Below are positions 11,492-24,034 of a stretch of DNA of 64,000 bases, piece after piece. Position 1 is the stretch's first letter. Every line of letters begins with the position of its first letter. A program made the position numbers and the translations under genes. The notes beneath the pieces are model-generated. The model did no database searches. It was not told the origin of the DNA and was given only the letters and a program-made list of their open reading frames with translations. This DNA comes from Labyrinthula sp. Ha (Eukaryota > Sar > Bigyra > Labyrinthulida > Labyrinthulaceae), in NCBI GenBank assembly GCA_015227615.1, contig JAALGZ010000014.1, positions 930,001 through 994,000 on the forward strand. The letters are read 5' to 3'.

Positions 11492-12529
11492 CTTACAAAA
11501 AGAAGTTTGTACTGCTAAAATTAGGTTCCTTAGAATGAACTAGCAAGTATAGTACAACTTCAAATTCTACAAAATTCCTGCTGCCAAGAGCTTAAACCCC
11601 AACCCAGGAATGAGCAGCACTAAAGGATTAAACATTTAGAAAGGGCTTGATTTACATATAGGCTTAAACTATCTGGAACATAGGCTGCTTATAACCTTGC
11701 TGCTCAAAATATTTCTGCTTCCTTATTTGATGTAAAGTGTTAATGAATTAAACTAAATCATTGATATTCTATCGTTTTCTAATTATACAACCCCTTTAAT
11801 GACAGAAGAATATACTAACAAGGAGGTATTTATTGTTTTCGTACTTTAACTGATGCAAGATCTAAAACGAGCAAATTTCTTGAAAGGAGTCAAACTTTTT
11901 GAAAATGGTAACTCTGCTAATCTATTGTTTTCCCAGAGTGCAAAATAAAGGAAGTTTGATAATAAAGTTCTTTCCATTTCGCTTCATTCTCTGATAGCGA
12001 TTGGGATTGGTTTTGGGAAAACTATGGGAAACATGTTTAATTTTTACTAAAACGTCTAATTGGGAGATTTACAAAGAACTTGACTTAGGATTGTTCTATA
12101 ATATTTGGTGCTTTTCTTAGATCTGAATATATTTTGTTGGAAACTACTCAGTTCATTGGCATACAATTAAAATAGGAAAATATGCAACTAACGAAGAAAA
12201 CATAATAGGGATTTAAGTTTGCCATTTATCTCAGTAGCTTTTAGAAAATAGATAAACTTTCTGATTAAATTGTAAAAGATTGACTATTTTTTAAATGTAA
12301 ATATAAATAGTTTATTTATAATCAACCAATACCCAAAATAAATCAATATCTTAACCAAAGAAAAAATAATAAAGGTTTTCAAATAAAGCAAACTTCGTAA
12401 AAGTTTTTATTTCTACAACTTTACTCAGAAATTACAGAAAAACCTTTTTCAAATTAACTCAACTTGTTTCTAGCAAACATCTTCATCTACTCAATATTTT
12501 TCAAAAACACAAAAAAAAAAGTTCTTTCT

Positions 12530-13801
12530 CTAAGACTCTTGTCTAACTCTATTTTGTTCTTGTTCTATTTCAGCCTTCAAATATTTCCATCGCTTTTTTA
12601 CAGCATTAATAGTTCTACCTGGTAATAATTCAGCTATTCGTGCCCATGCTACAAAAGAAGTAAATTCAATACTACCATCTGAATGTTTTACAGTTTTTTT
12701 AGAAATTATTATTTCATCCTCTGCTCTAGTCCATTGCTTAGATATTTTCCTGTTTAAGCTCTTTACTCGAGCTTTAACAATATTTTCTGGTCTTCCTTCT
12801 AATTGACTAGAAATGCTACTCCATTTATTTCCTAGCCTTTTAACCAAGTTCATTAACTTCTCATCTTCTTCTGGAGTCCATTTACCTCTATTAATGTTAG
12901 GATCTAAATTACAACACCATCTTTCCCGACATTGTTTTGCAGTTCTTCCCTCTACAGAATGAGAAACTTCACCCCAATTCTTAAACCCTCTCTGCACAGC
13001 TTCTCTTAGCTTTTGATCCTCTTCTGGTGACCAATGTCCTTTAACTAATCCGGGTTTGAGAACCTTTTTCCATCTCTGTAAAACTTGGACATGATTCCTA
13101 CCGGGTACTAACTGAGCAATTTGCTTCCAATTTTTTTCACCTAAACGATTAACAGCATTACGAAGTAAATAATCTTCTTCAGCTGTCCATTTTCTTCTCT
13201 CAGTTTTCTTCGGTTCTTCATGAAATGTACCACTCAGTTGTCCAGGTCGATCGCCAGTAGTAGTAAAAGATGTACTTTGGTGTACATTAAACGAATTCTG
13301 TCTCTCAGTTTTTGGAAATTTAAAACTTTTTCCAAGAAGATTCTCTTGCAAAGGATCTTGATGTATCTGCTGATTGTTATTATAGTTTATATTAGAAAAG
13401 TTTGTATGAACTTGGTTGACCAAATTGCTCGGCAGTTGGTGCCGGGAATTCCAGTTTGTTGAATTTTGGTAAGAATAAAGGGGTAAACTTTGATTATGCA
13501 TTGGGTTCATATGGTTTGTTTGAATTCTGCTGATTGGAGTTGGATTATAGTTATACAAAGAATTTCCAGCTTCAAATTGTGGATCAGTGAAAGAAGTCTC
13601 ATGCTGCTGCTGCTGAACTGGAATATATGAGTGGCGACCATGTGGTCGGGAAAGATTTGGTGGCCACTTGTTGTTCAACTGATTTCCGTCTCTTTCGTGA
13701 TCTGGAAAAGTAGAACTTCTTGATCTCTTTAAGTTTAATTGATATCTTTTCTTACCTTCTGTTTCTTCAACAACATAATTTCCACTTTGATTAAACTCCA
13801 T
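12530..13801 (-). CDS. Four-repeat MYB DNA-binding protein
   Basis: The start is taken at the ATG at 13801 (423 residues); the frame is open further upstream but offers no earlier ATG. Residues 1-200 are rich in Asn, Gln and Ser and look disordered. Four MYB/SANT repeats follow: 203-248, 255-299, 306-350 and 356-408. Each has the expected W-x-x-E-E/A-E-D opening and a W near the third helix. R2 reads KGHWSPEEDQKL...CRERWCCNL and R3 RGKWTPEEDEKL, close to plant and algal R1R2R3 and CDC5/SNAPc-type proteins. R4 is longer, with an insertion (about residues 371-386) between its first and second helices. Such proteins bind DNA through tandem repeats, mostly as transcription regulators. It stands alone, with deserts on both sides. 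No intron is needed. Confidence 0.85.
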   Translation of the reverse strand: MEFNQSGNYVVEETEGKKRYQLNLKRSRSSTFPDHERDGNQLNNKWPPNLSRPHGRHSYIPVQQQQHETSFTDPQFEAGNSLYNYNPTPISRIQTNHMNPMHNQSLPLYSYQNSTNWNSRHQLPSNLVNQVHTNFSNINYNNNQQIHQDPLQENLLGKSFKFPKTERQNSFNVHQSTSFTTTGDRPGQLSGTFHEEPKKTERRKWTAEEDYLLRNAVNRLGEKNWKQIAQLVPGRNHVQVLQRWKKVLKPGLVKGHWSPEEDQKLREAVQRGFKNWGEVSHSVEGRTAKQCRERWCCNLDPNINRGKWTPEEDEKLMNLVKRLGNKWSSISSQLEGRPENIVKARVKSLNRKISKQWTRAEDEIIISKKTVKHSDGSIEFTSFVAWARIAELLPGRTINAVKKRWKYLKAEIEQEQNRVRQES

Positions 13802-16800
13802 GAAAAAACTTTGAATACACAGAAGACAACCTTTTGTTGTTATCTTCTTTTTCCCAGTGTTTATCTCTCCTAGTAAAACGATTGCTGAAACTGCTGATAA
13901 TATAAAAAAGGCGCAAATATTACACAAATATTTGGTAGAGTCAAACAAGTGTATCTTCTCCAAAACAACTTATTTCAGTTTACGTTGTCGAAGTTGGTTT
14001 TGTTTTCCCGGTAAGCAAGTGTGAATATCTTTTTAAGTAGGGTTTATTTATTGTACTTGAATAATTACAGATCCCAAAAAGAACAACCGACTCGTTTATT
14101 TCGATAACAAACCTTTTCTAGCTTATTTAATTTTACGCGCAATGTTTTTTTTGTATCGTTTGAGCAACTATTAAAAATAATATATATATATACCGATTGT
14201 CGGTCGAAGTACATACGAAAGCTGGGAATATTGAGAAGCTGTGTGTCTGGTGCTGAAACATATTTTTCTTTCACATCAAATTCTTTGTTTCGCGTTTTCG
14301 CTATCGTAGAAGACAGTTTGTTGTTTTCATCATACGCACCCTAAATTCCTCCATATTAAAATTTCAGTAATGAAATAATAAAATCTTACAGTAAAGAACA
14401 TTTTAGGAATTACTAGGTATATATCACTACAAAATTAGAAGATTTTTGTTGGATCACCGAGTTTTTCGGAATTAAAAGTGTGTATCGGAACTCCGGTTCA
14501 ACGGAAGGATAATATTGCCATTATATTTACATAATTGGTCAATGTTTGAACCAATAATATTTGCTATTACCAATTATTTATAATATGTGATAATACTATT
14601 TTATTGTGACTAAAGTGTTATAGTAGAATATAAAAATAAATCTTAGAAAAAAAAAAGATATATTACTCTTTGTTTTTAAAAGTTAATCATTTTTCTTGGA
14701 CATAAGAATAAATAAATACTAGAGAGTCTTGTTTTCAACAATATGTTTGAAGCAAAGGATAGATATTACTGAAATATTTATGTACGAGGGTTTTGGTGAA
14801 AAAAAACATTTACAACTACAGTACTGATTATAATTAAGTTGAAGCTTGTAACAACAACAAAAATAAAACATAGGATTTAATAAAGTAATGAAGTCTTTCA
14901 GTAAATCGAATAGTGAAAAAGAATCTTAGCTTCTAAAGCATTATAAAGAGAAGGTGTTAACTATTCCTCTGTTAAAATACCTACTATCATTTTTTTCTCT
15001 TTTATATCTCTAAAATATGTCGTTTTTCCGAACAGTAGGTGTCAAGCATTCTGAATATGACCATATAAATTTGGCTTTGTAATGAATGGCCTTTAAGATT
15101 GTTATCATATACCAAATGTATTCCCATTAGTCTGTTTCTTGCTTTTCTTCCATAGCAATTCTTACAAGATTCCCCATATTCACATGTTTGTGGTTTTCTG
15201 CTTTTAAGCACACCCAATCGACCGGATTGTTTGCATGGGGGCGAAATGTGGTAATATTTGTTTACGAGTTACTTAGGTTTCATCTTACAGGGGTTTCCTA
15301 ACAGAAAACTATTTCGCAACGTACCGCTAGCAGCTGTTGCTGGAGGCACTGCAGAACACCACTGAATAACCTAAGGTAATAAGATCTTACAGAGTCTGGA
15401 GTAATTCATAATAGTTAAAACACCTTTTCCAAAGAAAGGTCAAATTCAAACAGCCTCGATTCAATGGAACCAAAATCATTAAAATATATTCTACAACTAG
15501 AAACTTTGTAATTTGATGTTTTGCACGAGAAGAACAACTCTTGCTTGAAGGAGCTTGAGGGATGAAACTTTATTGTCTTAATTACGTCTGAAGACGTGTG
15601 AATCGCTGCGGTTAGAGTGAAGCAAAAGTCGTGTTTCTTATTGTCAAATCTAGTTGTTATCCCATTTTTGTTCTATTTTTTATACCTTTTCAAACGGAAT
15701 ACCCAAAACAGGCCATATTTTACTACAAGAACTTGCAATAATATGACAAAGATTTGTAACATTAAAATAACTTTAAACCTACTTTTTAGATTTTAAGTTA
15801 GTACAACCTCCTCCTTTATACGGATAAGACTTAACTCTAATGTATAAATCAATGTACAAGTCCAGTCTTCACTATTTACAGTTGCATTTAGACTCAAGTT
15901 AAATTAAGCCAAATAACTATTGCTACAGTTAATAAGGATTTTTTGTAGTTTGCTGAAATAAAGATTCAAAGGAGCCATTACTACTCACATCTACAGATAA
16001 TAACCAATATTCTTTTTGCTTTCTTATTTGGTATGAGGCATTCAGGAATACTTGGCATTCAATGGTATCCGTTTTCACAGTTTGTGAAATTTTGGAAATA
16101 GGATACTTTATTGGAGTTATATACAGAAAACTTTGATTATGCAATGAAATTTCTCATAAATATAAATCCACCTGAATTTCTGATTTGGCACGTAAACATA
16201 AGCTGCAAATGATAATTTCTTGAGGTATTACTTTGTTTGAGGTCGCAGAAGCAGCATTATCACCAAATATCGCCTTTTCCTTGAAAACTTATTGACTATT
16301 TATCAAAAACTAAAATAAAAACCTCAGTTTTTATTCTTTATTTGTTTCAATCTGGCTAGAGCAAGAATGTATGAAACTCTAACAAAACTGATAAATTTTG
16401 TATTTTCAGATGTGCAGACTCTGGAAATTTGACTTTTTTGAGTGAGTTTTAGCTGCGCTAAATTTAATCAAAGTATAAAAGTTTTGAAAAATAAATTATG
16501 AAGTCAGGCTTAGAAAACATTAGAATCTGAGAGTAATGAGATCATCTATAGAGTTCTTTTCCTTGATGTTGCGTTTAAATGTATGTTCCTTTTTAAAGAT
16601 CTGTAAACCTAGTGAAAACAACCCCTGAAACTAGCCAAATTTAAGTTTTAAAAGAATTATAGTTATTGAATAATTCGAAAAACTAAGAAACTAGAAAGGT
16701 TTACCAATCTGAAACATCTGGTGGGTTACAAGATTTCATTTGACGAAGATTTCAAAACATTTTCTAACAAACGCTAGTTGCATAATCTTGAGTAAAAAGA

Positions 16801-19800
16801 AGTTTCCTATGCCAGTTGCCGTTAAAATCAAATATATATTTTACCACAAAGGACCAACTTGAGTTCAGATATTTTTTGAAGCATCATAGCAAATATGATG
16901 AATGTGACTTAGCTCTTGCAGCGATTATATTGCTTTCTTGAAGAAAGAGTCACTACAGATGTCAACACCCGAAATAATACATCTAGATGACCATTGACGT
17001 TGAGCCGCAAGTATAATTTAAATATGTGGGTTAAGAGTGATTATTTACATAAATGTGTTAACCAATTTCTTCATTTTTATCTAATTGATTTAAATTTTGT
17101 GTGTCAAATTTTCAAAATATTTTGTGTACTACATAGTTTAATTACTTCATATCTTAGCTTGTTCTTATGAGACAAAAGATATTTAAGTGAGCCTTTAGAA
17201 GAAACACCTGGATTTCTATAATTCAAAATGTTGAGTCAAAAAAACCAGTTACAAATGTGAGATATTTCACACTAAGCGCAGGTTGATGTAGAAAGAATAG
17301 ATTAGTGGGGTGCCATAGACTACTGGAATATAAATAATTTAAAGGAAGGTTTTAAGTATAGATCCTTAGGTCATTCGAAGAACAAATAATAAAGTTACGC
17401 TTAAGAGTTGAAGATGGTGCGCCAAGAACTAAGTTATTACTTTCAATTAACACACACCTATAATATATGCTAATGACAAGTTTAAATATGAATAAATTTA
17501 TACAATGTAAAAATAAAAATAATAAAATCTAAATTTATCTCTTTGGAGTACTATATAAAATTCTATTCGGCATATAGAAATAAAATATTTGCAAAGAAAA
17601 CTTCAATTTACTGAGGTTAATATTGATAGTCAAATATTTTTTTCATAATTTTCTAGCTTAAGACTTTGTTGCATTACTTTAGCTTTATAAAACCAGATAC
17701 TCTTATTTTAACTATTGAACAATCAAAATATCCTTCGAATGGTATAATTAGGGTTCCAAAAACACAGTTACAGTTGAGATACATATCTTTCTTGATCATC
17801 ATTTTGAACTGTATCTTCATTCCTATATATATATATTTTTTTTTGTTTATTTTGTCAAATAACTTAATGAAAAGTTAGAATAACTTAGCGAATAAGAATT
17901 ATGAAGAAGAATCTTTTATTTTTTATTTCTTTTATCTTGAGTCGTACTCTAAGTTAATATTTTATCTATTTGTCTAACTTTGAAGATTGGTTCAAGGAGA
18001 CTGAAGTTCAATAGAAGAAACCTGAACAAGAAAATTTTATCAATGTGAAATGTTAATAGTGTACAAGCATAACAGGTACTTGTAGTAAGATATTGTTACG
18101 GTAAGGGTCGGTATTGGTACCACGTGGTGAGGATTCGAGGAAGAACTATTATGGTATATAAAGTTGTACCGTTAAGAAATTCTTGATATGCGAATGACAT
18201 CTTGCACTGACAAGACCACCCTAAAGAAACGTTCAGAACACCAAAAGAAATAAAAAGAATAGATAGAACATAGCACGTATCTTGATTTGATGGTTTTGGG
18301 AGCTTAGTTCGGAAGTTTGGGGAAGTATGTCCTTAGTGACGTGCTCAAGTAACAACCCGATAAGCACAAGAGGAACAAAAAACGAATTGACTATAGTATA
18401 CTTTGTTACCCTAAGTATTGACCCCATCAACACTGAAAGCTCCATTTCCATGAGAACAAAAATCTTGCCTTCAATACAAGAGTCTTCATAATTCCAAAAT
18501 TTGCTTCAAAATGTAACTTATCTCAAAGTTATTTACCCTATTCAGAACTGGAAAAACATAGAATGTGAATCACAACCTTCTTTGTAGATTAAAATTCTAA
18601 ATTTCTCTTTGTTCAAGGTATTAGATTCCAAACGGACAACAAAAAATGTGTCTTTTTTATGACAATTTTCTCCAAGTGCAATAGGATATCAAACAAGCAT
18701 TGCAAAAAATACGAACCATGTTAACAGAGTCATTACTCTAAAGACAATAATTTTGTTTTTTTTTCAGATTCTACGACTTAAATATACAGAGAAAGATTAA
18801 TATATCAGGGATTCCTAAGAGCACCCTTACAACCTGAAGCAAGAATAATGAAAGGCAACTGAAGGGACTCTCTAATAGCCCTAGCCTTCTCATTCTAAGT
18901 TTAGATTTCAAAAGGTCAAGAGGAAGTTATTTAGCAAAAAAGTATTTTATAACAAAGCATTGACCCATCGGAATGAATATGCACCATGGTAACAAATATC
19001 TGACACTTTCTTTAGATAGAGGGCGCTTCAAACAAAGACGCAACTATGTCAGAGATTCACAACTTGGCCAAGTTCAGTTATCTAGTTATACAAAGAGTGT
19101 TCTGCAAACGCTGCAATTGGGTGCTTAGGGCTATAAGATAAGCTTATGGTTACCGAGTTTGTTGGAAGCCTTTAATCGTAAATTAGATTTTGAGAAGTTG
19201 GGATAATTTAAACCATACACATTGATTTTTAATATGTTCAATTCTAGGAGAACAAAGCATAATTATGCATAGAAAAGGTAAAAATTAATATATACCTTAA
19301 TGAAGATCCTCTTAGAAAGTCGCAAATTAGAAGAAACTATCAATCAATTGGATAGTATATACAATGGGAATTCGATTAGAATTCCCTCAATAACCATCTC
19401 ATAAACTCTTAAATTTGAAAACCAGCATAAACTGAATATTGTTAACAATATTGCTTTAACGTAACCTGATTTATGTAAATGGGGTAGTCAACGTTAGTGC
19501 ATGATGCTGTGTATCATCTAACCCAAGCGACTGGTGTCCTTTCTGCTATCCAGTGCCCAAATCAACACCAGAAAGTCTGTCTTTTCGCTTAAAATTGGCC
19601 CAGCGGTTTCTCACTTGAGTGATTTTTCTCCTTTGAAGAAGAACAAAATATAGCAGCCTCCATCATGATAGGTTAATATGAGACGTGCTTCAATGAAGCA
19701 AAAATAAATTTGCATTCAATATTAGATGTTCTTGTTATATATACAGCACAGCACCTGTATGTGTCTCAATGTTCCTGCTATATAAATTTCTATGTAGCCC

Positions 19801-22800
19801 TGGAAGAAATAATTTTATTCTACAGTAGTGAATTTAATACCAGAAGTGTAAATTATAAAAGTGTTGACTTCATGCTTCTATAAATTTGAAAACCTTATAT
19901 TACCTGGGAAGATAGCCGTAAAATCATATAGGAAAACTTGAGGTATTTTGGAGTCCTGTTCCAGTATTTTGTCAAAGCTTCTGCACTTTTTTTGATAACA
20001 ACATTCTCGGACGAGAATAGAATCAATATAACAAGTGCCTTCAGCGAGTCGTTGGGAAAGAGCTGCCATAAACTTAAGATAATACTTGTCTCAAAACGAC
20101 AAGTTTATAATCTTACTTAGTACTAAGAGCAGTGACTGCTTGTAAAAGAAAAATCCTTAGATAGATTTCATCAGGGTTCTAAATATGTATGTAGATGACC
20201 TTGGGCGTGTTACCGTGAATTTATCTCTTAATGACTCAGGACACTTAATAGGAAAAATACCTTTCGCATATCATTGCCTGTGCCTGGGCAGGTGCAATGA
20301 TAAAACTTACTAATAACCAAAATTTTCTTATTTAAATGCTCATGATCAGTGAGAAATATTAGGTTTTGTTTCGCATCAAGTATCTATATCTACATTTTCA
20401 ATATCAATGGAATATTAAAACAAGATTGAGGAAATTTGCCTTCTAGCTAATAGCCTAAGCACCCAAAGATTATCTGCTAATAATCATTAACCAAATAAAA
20501 TGTTCTTGCAAAAATATTTATTATTAATGCGAGAAATATATGTAACTAAATTATTGGTAAGTAGGAAATAATTCATAATACAACCATGCTTACGGTTACA
20601 GTTCACTATTTTTAATTACATGGAAATTTTAGTACTCTTTCTCCGAGCCTCTGATGATGAAGCATTACTTCTTTGAATCCTATTTCATTTATTTAGGGTG
20701 ATTATCCATGAAGTTGTAATGCTTGCATTCAGTTTTGGCATTTCGGTTGGTAAGGTATTGCTATTTGCGTTAAAAAATACAGCTTGTAACAGAGTCTGAA
20801 TTGCAATACTGTAGCTAAAAGATTTTGGAAAAGTACGTAAATTTTAAGAAGGTTCTTATAATTTATTTTTGTCGTTAAAATGATCCTTTTCACTTTTTTA
20901 ATAACCTGTTTCCTATAGAAAATTTTAAAACCTTGTTGTTTTTTACTATTGTCCTATATCATATTTTTTGGTTGTGTGGTTGCTAACTTTTTATACCTGT
21001 ATCAGGTCCTCTTACCTACCGAGTACAAAACTAATAAGACTATATAAACCTCAAAATACTTTCAAATTGAGGTGTTCTAAATAACTATATTTTGTGGTAT
21101 TGCCAGTAGGGTCAAACCGTCCTGAAATTAAGGTAATAGGGTCATATTTTAAACAAGCTAAGGCTTCTCCATGATAGTTACTCTGGTAGCAATAAATATG
21201 AACACATGTGGCAGGAAGGTCTATTCTATAGTAAAAAAGTCAATAACTTTATACGGACTTAATGCACGTAACGGAATTTAAACTTTTTTTCACACTAATC
21301 TAGAGGGCTGTACGACATGTACTATCTGGATCCACACATCAGGCATTTCATTCATTAGAGGGTGCTATCTATTCATGCCAAGAGAGCTAACCAATCATTA
21401 CAAATAAAATGTAGAACTATTATGGACAGCATTGGTATTTTCCCGTTGTCTGGGCGAAGTTTTAGTTTGTCTTATTTTGCATCTCAAGGATGTTGTGATG
21501 CCAAGAATGGAGCCAAGCAAAAAGAGAATGGGAAAACTAGATCCGTTGAAAGTAGTGGTCCTCAAGTGTATTTTCGATTGGGTTGTTGACTCCCCATTGT
21601 GAATGGCGGGCTGTAGTGTTCCTAAAATAGCAATAAAATTCTTCGGCATCAAGCAGTCGTGGGATCCTGTCCATCCTCATGCTTCGCCTTGAATTGTCTA
21701 AAGCAAAGTTTTTATATCTAAACTAAACCTTGTTTTCATAAGCTAAGCAGGCCACAATGAAGGATAAATCATGCTTAAAGTTTTAAACTACAATGTTTAT
21801 TCATATGAAGAAAAGAGAAAGGTTATTGGAAGACTTTAAAGCTCGAGCTTCATCTTCTAAATTGCTCTCGGCAGAATCCTTGTCACAGTAAAAAATTCCC
21901 TCAAGTAAATCTTCTTCTTATAGATTTTTCTCTTATCCCTCTTCTTCTTGCTCCTCATCAAAACTTGTAATAGACTTTTTCATGGGAAAGTAAATGCTGA
22001 AACTCATGAGCTCATCATAATTCATCTTCAACAAAATAATCCTATTTCAAATGGCAAGCAACATCCTATTTCATTTGTCAATAAACTCTGTTTGCATTGG
22101 TTAAATAACCTGTCTACATGACATGAAGTCACTAGAATGAAGTTTACAATTGCATAACTGCTCTTCCTTGTGGTTTAGAACAAGTATTGCTGGTGATTCT
22201 TAAATGGCCAAAACTAACATTCAAATATTATTTTGAGCATAATAGCGGGATCCAGGCAGTCACAGGACGTTAACTACGCTAAACTAATGAGAAACTCTTG
22301 ATAGGCTGCAAGGACGCACTCTAACTATGGTTTAGAATGGGCGGCAGCGGTTGAGCATTATTGATTACCAGAGGCCGACGGAGAAGCTCGGGGAAAAAGA
22401 AAACAAGACTATAGCATAGCTGCTAGGCCAAGAAGATAAGCAGAGATTGTGATATTAGCAATTTAATTGATCTCAACATCCCAACAACAATACGACCTTA
22501 TGACCAGTAATACCCCTGTTCATTGTTCCCCCAATAATAGGCCGCTAGGTACTTATTGGTGAGAAGAGTAAAGTTCTAGAGACATTTCTGTATTAATTAG
22601 TTCTTCAATACTTCCCATGGTTTCAACATAAGAAACCTGTTTCCACATCTCATAGGTGGTTAGATCATGGTAAGAAAGCTTTACTATCACCCCAAACAGA
22701 TAGCATATAATATGATGCCCCTAAGTGGACTAAATAATGCCGTGGCTCAAAATACATGAAGCATTTTCTTAATCTCTTTGCCTGCATGAAGCTGTTTTCA

Positions 22801-24034
22801 TCATGGGCATGTACTTTCTGTACTTCGCTCAATGGTGGAAGAATTTTTTAAAGAATTGGATTAGTGTCATATGTGGTTGAAGTTATTGGGTTTGATACCA
22901 TTCATGGTGCGGAATGATTATTTTAGGGTGAATACAGATGAAGTAATGAGAAAAAGTACAAGGGGTTTAGAAAGATGTCAGAAATAGAAGAGCTAAGTAT
23001 ATTAGGTACCAAAAGGAATTATTTGTACCGTGGTAAGGGTATGATTAAGATATAAGAAAACTTTGATCCGAAAATTCTTAATATTCCGTGAAAAGACATT
23101 GTCATGAGTTTATATTCAAACCGCAATTTGAAGGCCCATTGTAGACTTATTAAATAACTGTGGTCACTCTATTGCCTATGCTAGTCCGCAGTGAATGAAA
23201 AATGGAATTGTAATTGTAAGATGCAAGAAGCACCTTTTAAAATTTCTAGATTTGTGCGGTGTTTTTCGCTTCAATTTACCGAATACACCTGTAAGCCATC
23301 TTTTGGAGGGAAAATGTACAAGTAGATGAGTTAGTAATTCTAAGTATGTCCTGTTAAGGAGAGGGATAGACCATAAAACCGTAAACCCTCACAAGAAGAT
23401 ATAGAAACACAACTTATCTAAAGCTTCAGGTTACTCGGCCATGAGTTCCAAACTAGTAAACGTACATTATGTGGTATAGTGCAGTAGAATAATAAGTGAA
23501 TCTTGAATGTTGTTTAAAAACTACGCCCGCTCGCCAGTTATATTTTATATTCGCTCCTTATTAAAGGGAACAAACTACATGATTTCTGAACTGGTAATCT
23601 ATGTCATTCAGAAAGAACACAAATTGTTCGATAATAGCATAGTACTCTTACCAATAAACTTTGAACTGGGTCCTCTTAAACTATACATATAAAACATTCT
23701 CAGCAGGGTCAAAATAAAATTTATTAATCTTTGACACCTGCTTGGTTAACTCTTATGTCATTATTTGAAATACTGAATAACCAAATATGAAATTTGGAAA
23801 CCTGTTAGGTGTCTAGACAGTATGCTTGGTTAAGGCGTCTCCAGAGGCAATCAACTTTACCCTCTGCTTAATTCACGGTTGCATTTATTGTTTGAGCATA
23901 CAGGACAATGTGCAAACTCCATGTAACGTTTACGAATTTTTTCTCTGAGTATACCTTGCTGAAAAAGTACGATTTCCAAGTTATCAAAATTAATATTGGT
24001 TTTGATGACCAAGAAAATGAGCCTCCAATAACTT
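13802..24034. other. Gene desert, 10.2 kb
   Basis: No recognisable gene. ORFs of 60-85 codons are scattered on both strands without motifs. There are AT dinucleotide runs (about 14170-14190 and 17825-17835) and a hairpin at 20268-20300. Two unusually GC-richer patches (about 19490-19640 and 22320-22410) may be pieces of old inserted elements, but I cannot assign them. Confidence 0.5.
20268..20300. repeat. Imperfect hairpin ATCATTGC / GCAATGAT
   Basis: Eight-base perfect arms flank a 16-17-nt GC-richer centre containing TGCCTGGGCA, which can itself pair. It is isolated in a desert with no run of T following, so its role is unknown. Confidence 0.4.

Larger units (their letters stand above)
4656..12529. 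other. Gene desert with decayed repeats
   Basis: This is 7.9 kb without a recognisable gene. Reading frames are short and look random. It holds one decayed copy of a repeat shared with 40.6-41.2 kb (about 6990-7620), a perfect hairpin at 7523-7548, a 19-bp tandem repeat at 11446-11491, and a few unsupported ORFs (5846-6250, 11086-11442). Nothing else was identified. Confidence 0.5.

Noticed and set aside
13802-13963. Hydrophobic N-terminal extension of the MYB protein
   Set aside because: It would need a TTG start and puts a membrane-like segment before a nuclear DNA-binding protein; the ATG at 13801 is preferred.
21362-21652. Two overlapping ORFs on opposite strands in a GC-richer patch
   Set aside because: Neither shows a domain; overlapping antisense frames of similar length suggest composition rather than coding.
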